A DNA stretch of 64,000 nucleotides from NCBI GenBank assembly GCA_028583415.1, contig CM053270.1, positions 57,568,529 through 57,632,528 of the forward strand. The letters are read 5' to 3'. Under the pieces are notes generated by a model. It ran no database searches. It saw only the letters and a program-made list of their open reading frames with translations, and was not told the DNA's origin. This DNA comes from Protea cynaroides. Lineage: Eukaryota > Streptophyta > Magnoliopsida > Proteales > Proteaceae. A program made the translations under genes and the position numbers. This document shows positions 45,508 through 56,299 of this stretch, piece by piece. Every line of letters begins with the position of its first letter. Position 1 is the stretch's first letter.

Positions 45508-46298
45508 TGATGTCATTTGATACAGTTGAATCCATAGGTTTAATTAGTTTTCTTTATTATTATCAGTTGTCTTTAAGTTGTTTTGGACATTTGTTTACTG
45601 TTTTACATTTCAGTTAATTATTTATTTGAAAGATTTCATTTAGACACTTTTGAGAAGACTAAATTTCATATTAAATTTAAATGATAGGTATCTTTATTAA
45701 TTTGATTATTCTCTTGGATTTTGAAATAATTATGGGAATCTCTAGATTCTCTTAGTCATTGGGAGTTCTTTTAATCTGTTTGACTAGTGGGAGATCAGGT
45801 TTTTGTTTATTTATCCATGTTTGATTAAATTGCATATGGTGTAGTGGCTAGTTTATTGGTGAGCATGGTTATTTTTATTTCAGTATTTATTTTATTGCTT
45901 GTATGCATTCATTTACAAGACATGTCAAAGTTACAAGGCTATATTTAGCCAAAGAAGACGATAAGCCAAAGTGTGATGTTAGTCCAAGCTAGAGGCATTT
46001 TGCCTACAAGTTGGATAATGTCAAAGTGCATTGACCTATAAGGATTTTAAGGTAACGAAATCATAGTTAGTCGATCATTTGACTCATTTTTCATCTTAAA
46101 GTGATTTATGTCATTAAGTAGACCTTTGTATGTAACTGACGGAAGGGGGTATATTATTTGTATTGGAATACTTTCCGTTGCTGTTCGACATTGGTAAGCT
46201 TGGTGACTAAATCAAAGTAGTCGGATTTGTGTAATTAGATTCCATGGCCACATTGAATCAATGATGACTTTATAATTAATGTAGTCCAAGTGGGAGAA
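45508..46298 (+). other. region where Copia pol is absent
   Basis: Between the gag stop and the 3' LTR there are 790 bases of AT-rich sequence with no protease, integrase or RT motif in any frame, ending in a normal Copia PPT. pol has been lost cleanly. Confidence 0.6.
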
Positions 46299-46721
46299 TG
46301 TAAGAATATTAGTGTGGACAAAATTAATTATAGGGTTAATTGGTTTAGTGAGAGTTTGGTTACATGTATACCAGTTTAAGTATGATTAGAGATGGACCAA
46401 CCTGACCCACTGTGGGACTAGTCCAGTGATGGGATGGTATTATATACCAACGGTTAGGGTCCCCATAGCCACGATTATTCTTCTCTTGTTCCCATACGCA
46501 GAGAGAGTTCAAGGGATCCTCAGAAAGCTGTGGAAGACTCAAACCCAAGTGTAGAACAGCGTGGAACTGCAGAAAACAATCTTCAATGTACAGGTATGTG
46601 ATTTACATTGATTACTGTGTTTTCCATTGTGTTCTTGGTATTGTGTGGTTTTCAGGGTTGATAGAAACCCTAATGGGTTCATTGGGAAACCCTAAAGAGA
46701 CCTTAAAATTCTAACAAGCAG

Positions 46722-47829
46722 CCCACCTGGTTTTTGGCTATGTCGTTGTGTCTTAGCCTAGGGGTGGTCTCAGTCTCTAGTGTCCCCCACCTCATCTGTA
46801 GAGAAGTGCCCTCCCCCCACCCCCTCCCCCTCCCCCTCCCCCTCCCCCTCGCCCTTCTCCCTTTTCCCTTTCGATCCCCACCCTACCTCATCCATAGAGT
46901 AGTTCCCCCTCTTGTCCCCTTAGATTCCCACCCCCTAACATTGGAACCTCTAAAGAGCTCTCCCGTATCAAATTTTTTTTTTTAATAAAATGACATTATT
47001 TCTCTACTGTGTTTTCTCCTTTTCGTGAGTCAAGAGAGATGGGAGGAAAAAAAACCCCACACAATACTTGATATCTCAAAATACAATAAATTTCATTTTG
47101 CCCTTGGTTTTAGACATTATTAAATGTCCTTTAGGTTCCATTATCTTGAAATGGATTTTAAATTCAATCCCAATAAACATAAACTACATACACTTGCAAA
47201 CGTAAATTCCTAACCAGTCATGACCTAAAATTACCTTTTGTTTTGTAATTGAAACTTACATGGCCCCCACTTCCATCAATCTACCATTGAATAGCTTGGC
47301 CCTGTATGTTGAAGGTCCAAAATACCTTTCACTTTTTCAACTCCCATAAAAAAACAATGAGTTCCCTTGGTGAAGAGAATCTCTTCTCCGTGGGTGAAGG
47401 GAAAGTGCTCTCATTTTCTTTAGAATTGGTTACAAAAAAGTAGTTATGTTAGTTATTATATTGTGTTATTTAGTTTGGAGTCTTATTTTGATAACTATAT
47501 ATTCTAAGATAATATTCTATTTGTTGAATAATATATATTTCTGCTGCATTGTAAATGATATCGATATTTTTGCTCCTAAGTTTCTAAAGCGGACCTGTAT
47601 TAAATATGTATTAAAACACCCTATATTATTATTATTATTATGTAATTATTTATGCCAAATTTTTAGAAGCATAATTGAATTCAATATCCCTTTAATTATT
47701 TATGTATCTGTAGTCTGTTTTTTTTTTCACCATACACAGGTTTACTGAATGTATCCATACCATTTTTCTATACTTAAATTTACTAACTATGGTTAAAACA
47801 AAAGCGCTTTTTTTTTTTACTTCCTTGGA
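46722..47829. repeat. spacer with CCCTCC microsatellite
   Basis: 46805-46862 is a (CCCTCC)n-type polypyrimidine tract within a T/C-rich block. 46995-47090 resembles 42405-42489. A short ATT repeat lies near 47627-47641. The rest is AT-rich without gene signals. Confidence 0.55.
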
Positions 47830-50242
47830 AACTAGGCCCAGAGAGGTGGAGGATAGTATTCAAATTAAAGTTAATGATGTAGTCATGGAAAACAAAGATT
47901 CCAGCAGTTGTATGATTATATCTATGAGTCTGATCAATTCAAACCTTTGAAACAAGAGCTTGGATCTATTGCGGGTAAGAAGTCCTTGCTTCACCTATGT
48001 GACTTTATACGAACAACAACCCCTGGTTATGACTTTCAAGCTACACCATTGATCTCGATGCCCATACTTTTCTAGATTCTGATGGTGAAGAAGCTGTTCT
48101 CCTGGATACTGAAAATGCTGAATAAGTTGTAGTGGAAACTAAGCCACAAGGTGGAGATGATTCTCCTGTCGTTGACGAAGTATTAAAAAGTTGTTGAGTG
48201 ACTGTTACAAAAATTTTCTTCTTCTTTTTGTTGTTATCATGTTCCAAACCTTTTAAGATTGTAAATATAATCATCCTTTGCTTCTTTAACTGAGCCATAT
48301 CTTCTTGTGTCTTCTTCAACAGAGATGGAATTCCTAAAAAAACCATGATTTCAGAGGAGTCCTCAGAGATAAGAAAAATTCATTTTCCCTCTACTAAGAT
48401 ATCAAATTAGCTAGAGTTGTAGAATTCAAAGAATCCCAACCGAATGTCTCTACTGCCATAGCCATCCTGATAACTAATATAGAGGCATTTGGTAGCATGT
48501 CGAATGCATCAATTTAATTAAATATTTTTTTATTGACCTGATTAATAAACTGTAAATAGGATAAGCAAATGTCGATCCCACAGAGAATGAATTGATTAAA
48601 ATTTATATTCTACTCAAACTAAATATACTAATTAATGCTAAATAAACACAATAACGAAGGGGGGGTTTTGATTGTTTGAATCAAATTGAAAGTAAACAGA
48701 CATAATTTAAATAGAAATATAATTAGATGAGAATATTCAGTTCTTGGTTCAATATCCACTCACACATGCAATGAGTAAAATTAATCGCAATGTTAATCTC
48801 TTCCTTCCAATCAGAATTAAAGACCCTAGATAACAATAAGCTATGTTACCCAAGTTTTTCCTTAAGTACCTCAACTGAAACAAGCTCTTCAGAGAGATCT
48901 AACCATTGAACAACACTGAATAAACTCTCAATGTTTAATTCAATGGAAGCATTAAGAGGGTGAAAAATAAATCAATCTAAGCAACAATCACACACAAGCA
49001 GGGATTATTTAACTTAAGTTATATTATTCACAATGATGAGACGAAAACTTGGACATAATCATCGACCACTGTTTGCTACTTGTGATTAGAATCAGGACGA
49101 TTGTGTATCACAAATTCTAGATCTAGCAATAAATATTAATCTAACCAATTCAGCATGCTATTACTGAATTATTCAGACAAATATCATAATTAAAGAGAAA
49201 AGTAACATAAGCAATTCTAATAAAAGAGAGAAAAATAACAATATTACTGAATAGAGATTATACCATTGACATGAGTTTGGGCTTCAAAATCTCCTTGAAC
49301 TGAATGAGAAAATTAGCTAGACATTACAATCCTTTCAGAGATAAAAAAATTTTCAGCAAAAGAGAGAGAGAGATTGATTATCACACTAGTGCTTTATATA
49401 TAAAACATGACAGTCCTTGGTAACTTATAACTCCTTCTTTGTGTAGGATTCCTTCTTCATGTAGGAGTTCTTCTCTATTTAGAATTCTGAAATTGTAGTC
49501 TTCTTTTCTTCTTTGGAGTCTTCTATTGTAGATTTAGGTTTCCTAACTTGATTAAGAGATTCTTTATGGAATTTACATCCACCATTGAATGCTTTAATCA
49601 GATCAGACGGCTGCTCCAATTTTCGATTCTGATTAGATTTTCGTGTTAGACTTTGAGGCAACGTTTGGAGGCCCAAACGAACTCAGATTTTTCTTTATAA
49701 TACCATTCCGAAAAGGTTGAGATGTCCTCTACAACTTTACTAAAGATAATATTTTAATTCTGAAACTCCTTCCACATCAAAAACCTGTATGAAACTCAAA
49801 ACGTCAATATTAAGAATGCTGAAATTTTCCTATCTTTTAACAATTAATTGAGAATGTCTATAAAATATGTGAAATTAATAAAATTCATCCTATTTAGTTC
49901 AATGAGGCATTAAACACATTAAAAAGCATAGTTCTAAGGGAATAAAAATATAAAAATTATACACTTATCAGCATTGCAGCTACAGAATGAAGAACTTAGG
50001 AAAAGAAAAGACCCCTCACCTTTGATGGATTCCTGGAGTCTTCGACTGTCCAACATGGAAGCTGAGAAAATCGTTTTGAAAGAAGAACTTGAAAAGCTTA
50101 GAGAACAGTACAACTCGCAAGCTGATACCATAAAAGACTTAATCTCTGAACATGATGCTTTAAATATGCAATCCGCCAAATATAGAGCTGGTCTTAAAGA
50201 ACCAAAGAATACTAGGTCTTTACGCTCAAAAAAGCGTAGTTA
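47830..50242 (+). pseudogene. remnant of a Tat-type antisense accessory ORF (coiled coil)
   Basis: 47895-48125 encodes LYDYIYESDQFKPLKQELGS and CDFIRTTTPGYDFQA plus an acidic tail, resembling the C-terminal WNFVRTKVPGFDF block of the ORF at 50776-55379. After a probable intron or junction, 48330-48484 continues. If the solo LTR at 48490-49970 and one GCATT are removed, the frame runs on as TNIEALQLQNEELRKRKDPS through the coiled coil NMEAEKIVLKEELEKLREQY to TAA at 50240. Its N-terminal half is missing or too decayed. Function is unknown; homologous ORFs travel antisense in Tat elements. Confidence 0.6.
48485..49975 (-). mobile_element. solo LTR, Gypsy-like, 1.5 kb
   Basis: The LTR spans 48490-49970. 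On the minus strand it begins TGATAAGTGTATAATTTTTA and ends CATGCTACCA. The flanks are the perfect 5-bp duplication GCATT (48485-48489 and 49971-49975). The segment around TGTCGATCCCACAGAGAATG (near 48571) is common in plant Gypsy LTR or leader ends. The interior is non-coding. It splits the accessory ORF in frame, so its limits are certain even though its family is not. Confidence 0.9.
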
Positions 50243-50637
50243 ACCTTGTGAACGATTTGTAATAGTATTGTCGACAACTTACTGTCATAATAACTTTGTT
50301 AACAACTTATCACCGTAGTGGCTTTGTACCGATATTAATAAAATATTTGTCACTTTGCCCGGACTTTTGATATTCTCCAAATTTTTGCATCAGTTTCGGC
50401 AACTGAAAAAGCGCTTCTTTTCGGAGACATTTGAAAAGTTGAATTTCGCCTTTCATAGGAAAGCAACCCTTGACATTAAATGTGATGGATGTCCGTTGAT
50501 GATCAGGGAGACGCCATGTGTAAAGTAGCCTTCTTTTTCTAAATGATGCGACGATTGAAACTGATGTGACCGTTTTCTTGATGATTGTCTTATGGATTTC
50601 AACAGTTTGAAATCTGGATAACATGCTTTTTGCAACA
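50243..50637. other. 3' flank of one accessory ORF and upstream region of the next
   Basis: 50336-50343 holds an AATAAAAT poly(A)-signal-like motif suited to the ORF ending at 50242. The 132-codon minus frame at 50310-50708 has no family resemblance and overlaps the promoter of the next ORF, so I do not call it. Confidence 0.4.
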
Positions 50638-50775
50638 TCTATATATGCTTGTTCTCCCGAGATCTTCCTCTTCAGGAAACCCATCTTTTTAATTGAGATA
50701 TTCTTCAAGATTCTGAGTTACACTCTTCTGCAAAAATTTTATGAGTTTTGTTCTTTCTTTGTTTCTGTTCCAACA
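50638..50775 (+). promoter_or_regulatory. TATA promoter and leader of the accessory ORF
   Basis: CTATATATGC at about 50638-50647 lies about 130 bases before ATG at 50776. The leader between is T-rich and ends CTGTTCCAACA before ATG TCT TCT TCT, a normal plant 5'UTR. It would drive transcription opposite to the gag of the same element. Confidence 0.5.
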
Positions 50776-51461
50776 ATGTCTTCTTCTCGCTCAAGATTGT
50801 TGTGTTCACGGACACGAAGCAATGTTGCCACTACAAGAGATGGTTTCATTTGTACTAGGTCCCTTTCTAACATGAAGTAAACAGAGATAGACGGATTGGA
50901 AGAAAAATATTCCATTTCTGATGAGTATGTATGCAGGGAGGCTCAAAAAAATTAAGCCCCTTGCACAATCAACTTTGACGAGATCAACGTCTATAAGGAA
51001 ATGCTTGTCTCTGGATTCTGTCTGCCCATCCCAGATGAGATCCTTGGCATTCTGAAGATTTTCATGTCACTCCTAGGAAATACAACCCAACTCATGGTGT
51101 CATCTTGTCTCTTTCATTCTCTTCTTTGTGCGTCTTAATTGTAATCCTTTAGTGGACTTGTTTTGGTGCTTTTATAGCCTTAATGTAGAAAAGGAAACTG
51201 TTGATGAGACTGGTGAAAATTTTTCTATAGGTTGGTACTACTTCAGCAATGGGAAGAAAGTCTCAAAGATAATGAGTGTTTAACGGGGCTCTCTGGGGGG
51301 CTGGCATCGTAATTTCTTTTTCGTTGGTTTGAAAGATGGATCTCCCTTCCCCGTTAGTAACAAATGGGGCTTTCTTGACGACAATGAGGCCTACATTTTG
51401 AATGAGAAACCCCACCTTTCGATTTATGACAATGAATCATTTGAGTTGGCTCGTAAACAGG

Positions 51462-53933
51462 ATGCTTGTCACACCCTAATTCTGGACTAACTAGAATGGT
51501 GTGATGAACCGTCAATAAACCAATGATTCAACCAGGATCTCGTATAGGCTATGCCAACCATGTTAAACCAAAATACATTCCACATTAATCAGAGATAATA
51601 AAGTAAATAACAGAAGTTTTATTAATAATGAACTGAGGTCTAATCATGATAAATAATTAATATTCAAGTTATCTTCAAGTAACTAAAACATAATTTAATA
51701 CATATTACAAATATCTAATACGAAAGTTAAATACTAAGCGCATCCATAGTTGAAACGCTCGCTTAACGAATCATAATAGTCCTCCACAGCTTGTTCATCC
51801 ATAGCCGCCATACTTCCATACGTTGGCGCACTAATAAAGTCTTCAATGGTAGCATCTGCAACATCAGAAACTAAAAGAATTGCACGCGCGAGGGTCAGCT
51901 CTCCAACTTGAGCTCAGTGAGGAAAACAAAACAATGCTACAAACATATGCATGCATTCAATTCATATCTTTGATCTGGTTTATGAGTTTACAATGTGCTA
52001 TAGAAAGGATTGGTGGCCGCCGCACCTCTATACATGAGTGTGTGAAGCCGTCCAATGGATCAAACACCATTTCCGTCCCACATGCACCCATCATGGAATA
52101 GAGATAGAGCTAAAGTGCCTGGATCAAACACCGCATAACACTTCCCCTGATGCCCTACCCATACCAACACATAAGCCCCTATTGGAGAGGGCTTGCAAAC
52201 TGGGCTTGCAACTAATCAATCCTAATGTCAAGTAGTGTATCCAAGGCCTCACCCCAACATCCCTCAATACGTCCATAGAGATAGAGCTAAGGCCCCTCGA
52301 TAGAGTCAGAGACTACACGGTCCGAGACCACCTCCCCTGATGCCCTACGACATAATAGTTCTACTAAGGTAATGACGATACGACGATGTTAGTGGACAAG
52401 ACTTGAGCAGAGATAGAGCTAGAGTCTGGTGACCAGGATGAACCACAGTATCACGTCCTCCCCCTGATGCTCTACTATCATCAAGCACACTAACCACACA
52501 CATACATTCACATACCTATTCCTAACATCATCATCATTATCATGTTATAAATAAACAGAATTAAATATGCATAAGCAGTAATAGCAGGAATATTAGATGA
52601 CATGTGAAATGCACATTACAAGCATACAAGCATAAAATCATTCATGGCATTGGACTCAATAGGTAAAACAACTTGTTATTAGCCAATTAGTTTAGGTCTT
52701 GTTCCCTCACCTTTGATCAATGTTTGTTCCTCTCCCAAGCTTTGGAAGTCATTTTGAATCTATTAGGAACCTAAACAATTAATGTATTTAAGTTAGGATT
52801 CAAGTTTACAAAGTTACAGTAGTCAAAAACCTTGTTTGGTCTCAAAATATGCTTGCTGTTATCGTGTGGTCGCACGTGTGGTCGAACCTGTGGTTGCAAT
52901 ATATGAGACCACACACTGTATGGTCGAACCCTGTGGTCGCATTTTATGCGACCACACCATGCGACCACATTTTTTCTGGGAACTTCCTGAATAGTTGTGG
53001 TCGATCCTCTGGTCACCCTGTGGTCGACGACAGGCTGCGACCACATGATGTTTGGTCAATTTTTCATCTTCAATCCGAATTCTTCCTGGGTCACTTCCTT
53101 GGCTCATCACTTGGGTTCATCTTATATATCCTATGGCCATTATTTATAGTTTCTCATTAACCATTATCCCTATTCTATTTTCTCATGGTTTTCATTAGAA
53201 ATTCTATAACCGAAATCGTTACATTAGATTCAACACATCAACTTGATAAAATGAACCTATCCTATCTGATCTAGCTTATAGAGTCAAGTCCATACCTTAA
53301 GCTTACTGTAGGAAGATAGAATTTTTCTCTTCAAAACCTTTTTCTCCAAGCTTCTTCTCCAAATCTCCTTCTTCCCCTTCTCTTCCTTTCTCTTTCTCTC
53401 TTAGGTTTAGGGTTTCAATTTGAGTTCTAAAAGAGTGAGAGAGGCTAAGGAACGTCCCTTATATAGAGTCCTACTTTAATTAGGAAAGAGTTCCCCTCAA
53501 ATTAGGAAAGTTTCCTAAACACGGAGTCTGTTCAGCATCGTGTGGTCGCACGTGGGGTCGTAGAATCCGTTGACCACACATAAAAAATATGCGACCACAC
53601 GTCGTGTGGTCTCATGTGTGGTCGACCACACCATCGACCACACCCCTTAAAACTGCTACCACACGATCAAAATTATTTGATTTTTAATTTTTGACTGGTT
53701 GATTCCACACGATCTTAAACGGTCAACCACACCAACTAAATTTGACTCGTTGCTTACCTTATCTTGTGGTTTCTTCATACAATTGGTTCACTTAAGCCGA
53801 TTATGATGGGAAGACTGGTCACGACACGAGAACGTAAGGTTAGACCAGGTTCGTAGCGTGCGGGTCTTACAACTCTACCACCCTTAAAAGAAATTTTGTC
53901 TTCAAAATTTGCACGTACGAATCTCACAATGCT
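51462..53933 (-). mobile_element. Gypsy LTR copy B with a 57-bp internal extension inside its TSD
   Basis: The LTR proper is 51467-53871 (TGTCACACC to TCTTACA). The 5-bp duplication ATGCT lies at 51462-51466 but on the other side only at 53929-53933, 57 bases beyond the LTR. Those 57 bases (53872-53928) read on the minus strand as the end of Gypsy pol plus PPT (FEDKISFKGG, AAGGGTGGTAGAG). The host reading frame continues exactly across the two ATGCT copies, so these are the true insertion limits. The minus-strand TATA is near 53459-53466. Three copies of ATAGAGATAGAGCTA-like sequence recur as in copy A. Confidence 0.85.
52855..53765. repeat. TGTGGTCG-type inverted motif arrays in LTR copy B
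   Basis: Two clusters, 52858-53060 and 53538-53760, contain more than twenty copies of TGTGGTCG, GTGGTCGCA or their complements CGACCACA and GCGACCAC. They occupy the same positions relative to LTR ends and TATA box as the ACCGGTCG arrays of copies A and C. Confidence 0.85.
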
Positions 53934-55379
53934 AGTGCGTTTCTATCTCACCATGAACTTGCCAATCCCGAACTCCATTTTCCTGATTGTCATCCCCCTT
54001 CGGAGATGGGCGCAGATATACAAATGGAAGAGGAGCATGAGGAAGAAGACATCTATGCCTAGATAGATGATTATGTCGAGGAGGAAGAAGAAGATGAAAC
54101 CCCTACTATACCTGGTAAATCTCCTTCATACATAGTTATATGTGTCTTTTATTAATCGCCATACTTGACTATTGATGACCTTTCTTCAACATTTCTGTAG
54201 CAGATTTGAAAAGAAAAGGTCCAATGATTGTTGAGTTGGAGTTTGATTTTCCAACGAGGCCTTCCTTTGTGAGCAGAGCCACCCCGATTCCACAACAACT
54301 CCAAGTTAGTGTTCAACAGGAACTGGCATTCATTAGAAGGAGGAAGAGACCAGCATCACCTACGACTCTGTTAGAGGGGCAGTCAAGCGGAGTCCATATT
54401 ACAAAACCTGATCACCCAGTTGAGGATCACCTTGCAAGTCACTTAGAAAGGACTGGCTTGTGTACTCCTTCCGTTGAAAGACCAACCAGGACCACTACAA
54501 AAGAAATCTATATTCCAAAATGGTCGGTGAAAACTTCTGATAGTGGTATTTTTGACGTTGGGGTAGCCTGTGAACTCCTGAAAGGAATTTGTCTTACTAT
54601 AGATCAGAAGTGTGCCGCTTGCAGCTCCTACGAAAAGATGGATGAGGAGATTTATACATCACTTAATGGTGTAAGTTCTTTATCCGCATCATTCTATGAT
54701 TTACTTTCTTGCACCCAATGCTAATTTATCAATTTTTTTGTAGTTCATTGTTCATCTTTATGAAATTTCCATGAGATTTGAATCTCTGGAAAGCTTGCAA
54801 GAAATATGAAAATGAGGCTAATGAAACAAAGCGGTTAACCCTGCTAATGAAGATGAAAGAGACTGCCTTTGTTCACAAGAAAATCAAGATGAATGATGAG
54901 GTAAAGATTCTAAGGGGGAGAACGCTTGAGGCCTTGAAGAGGGCAACCAATCTAGAGAAAGAAAAAGTGGAGTTAGAGCAACAAAGGATGAGGGCATTAG
55001 AATAGAAGGTCCTTGTACAAAGGGAGATGGATCATCTGAATGATAATTTTGTTCGTCTGACTAATTTCTCTGTGGATCAGTACTACCGACCTTGTAGGCC
55101 TCTTGATTGTGGGGTGTATCGATGCCTTTCTTTACTCAAAGAGCGGAAACAAGACCATCGGAAGAGCTGAAAAACTAGATCCGTGAGGGGGAGGAGTTTA
55201 CTTCGATTTGTCAAGAAATTGTTGAAGTGATCTATAAGCAAACATTCCGTCAGCTGTGGAATTTTGTGAGAACTAAAGTTCCCGGCTTTGATTTCTCAGA
55301 GTTTGGGGAAGATCTATCTGATCTTGAGGACAATGCACCGGCACCTACACCAGCGCAATCACCTTTTGCGTCTTCTTGA

Positions 55380-56299
55380 AGGAATTTCCTTTCTTTCTTT
55401 TTTTTACTGATGTGATGTGTGAATGTCCTACATAGACAAAAACAAGTAGAATTTCCTAGATTTCACAGAATTTCATAGTAATGTTTGTTTGATCTTTAGC
55501 CTTATGTGGCCAGATATATATATATATATATATATATATAGCACATGCACATGGGCTGAACCAGTTTGGTTCAGGTTGATCCGGGCTAGACTGGGGTGGA
55601 TTGATCGGATTGGACCAAAACTTGGGTTGACTGGTCCGATCTGATAAGGATTGACTGGGTTAGGATGAGATTGGATTTAATTGAGCTAGGATGATTGGGT
55701 TTGGCCAAGGCTGGCTTGGATTGAGCTTGGCCAAGTTGGATTAAGATGAGACTGGCTTCTCTTCCTCTTCTATCATTTCATGGGTCATTTCGGTTTGCAA
55801 CTTTGCATGAAATTCTCTGGCAATCCCTATCCCAAATTCTTCACATCCACTTTATAGGGAATAAAAAATGGAATATACTAGCACTTGAATCACCTGATTC
55901 CAATGTAAAACTTCCAAGATATGAAAAACTGAAGTTTTATCGATAATTCTACATAAAAACTTGCATAGGACCCACCAGTGATCGTTGCCGGGGATTTTTC
56001 ACGTTCACTTTGAAAAGTGCTGAAAATAAAGATCAGTGGTTTTTGAATCATCTGATTTGTACATCGGATGATCAAGATATGATGATTTGAAGTTCAATGA
56101 TAATTTATGCATGCATACTGCGATAATTACATAAATGCCCCTGTACTTTCAAACCGACTGCAACTGTGATACCTTCCTCGTTTGATGTCAGAATTGGGTG
56201 ATTCTAGTCTCATTTTGAAGATAATTTCACGACCTATACATCCAAGTAGGTAATAGCCCATGACCCTGCTGTGGGGCTCATTAAAGAATCACAAAACCT
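55380..56299. repeat. spacer with (TA)n and degenerate GGATTGA-type repeats; pol missing
   Basis: (TA)n at 55513-55541. From 55555 to 55745 a phrase like GGATTGAnTGGGTTnG recurs loosely every 20-30 bases. The rest to about 56300 has no coding signal. In a complete Tat element, integrase, RT and protease would lie here on the minus strand; none is visible. Confidence 0.6.

Larger units (their letters stand above)
42485..46721 (+). mobile_element. gag-only (non-autonomous) Copia element, 4.2 kb
   Basis: The 5' LTR is 42490-42905 and the 3' LTR 46299-46716, both starting TGTAAGAATATTAGTGTGGA and ending TTCTAACA. A PBS (TTGGTATTAGAGCC) follows the 5' LTR and a PPT (AAGTGGGAGAA) precedes the 3' LTR. 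Flanks AGAAG and AGCAG are a 5-bp duplication with one mismatch. The 3.4-kb interior has gag at 44647-45507 but no protease, integrase or RT. The visible differences between LTRs suggest moderate age. Confidence 0.92.
50776..55379 (+). pseudogene. accessory ORF of a Tat-like element, antisense to its gag
   Basis: MSSSRSRLLCSRTRSNVATT starts at 50776. The N-terminal domain includes INFDEINVYKEMLVSGFCLP, PDEILGILKIFMSLL and, in later frames, IGWYYFSNGKK and GWHRNFFFVGLKDGSPFPVS, a plant retroelement-associated domain known from 'putative plant transposon' proteins. The LTR insertion 51467-53928 interrupts it after RKQDA; removing it restores SAFLSHHELANPELHF. Introns are visible at about 54115-54201 and 54668-54742. 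Downstream come the coiled coil (KKYENEANETKRL, ATNLEKEKVELEQQRMRALE) and the C-terminal RQLWNFVRTKVPGFDFSEFG with an acidic Pro-rich end and TGA at 55377. Premature stops at 50878, near 50953, at 54060 and near 55002, plus a frame change near 51090, show decay. Function is unknown. Confidence 0.7.

Noticed and set aside
50310..50708. 132-codon minus-strand frame
   Set aside because: No family resemblance, and it overlaps the promoter and leader of the accessory ORF.
52771..53160. Minus and plus frames of about 90-100 codons
   Set aside because: They fall in the TGTGGTCG motif array of the LTR and show only repeat-derived His/Arg/Pro-rich peptides.
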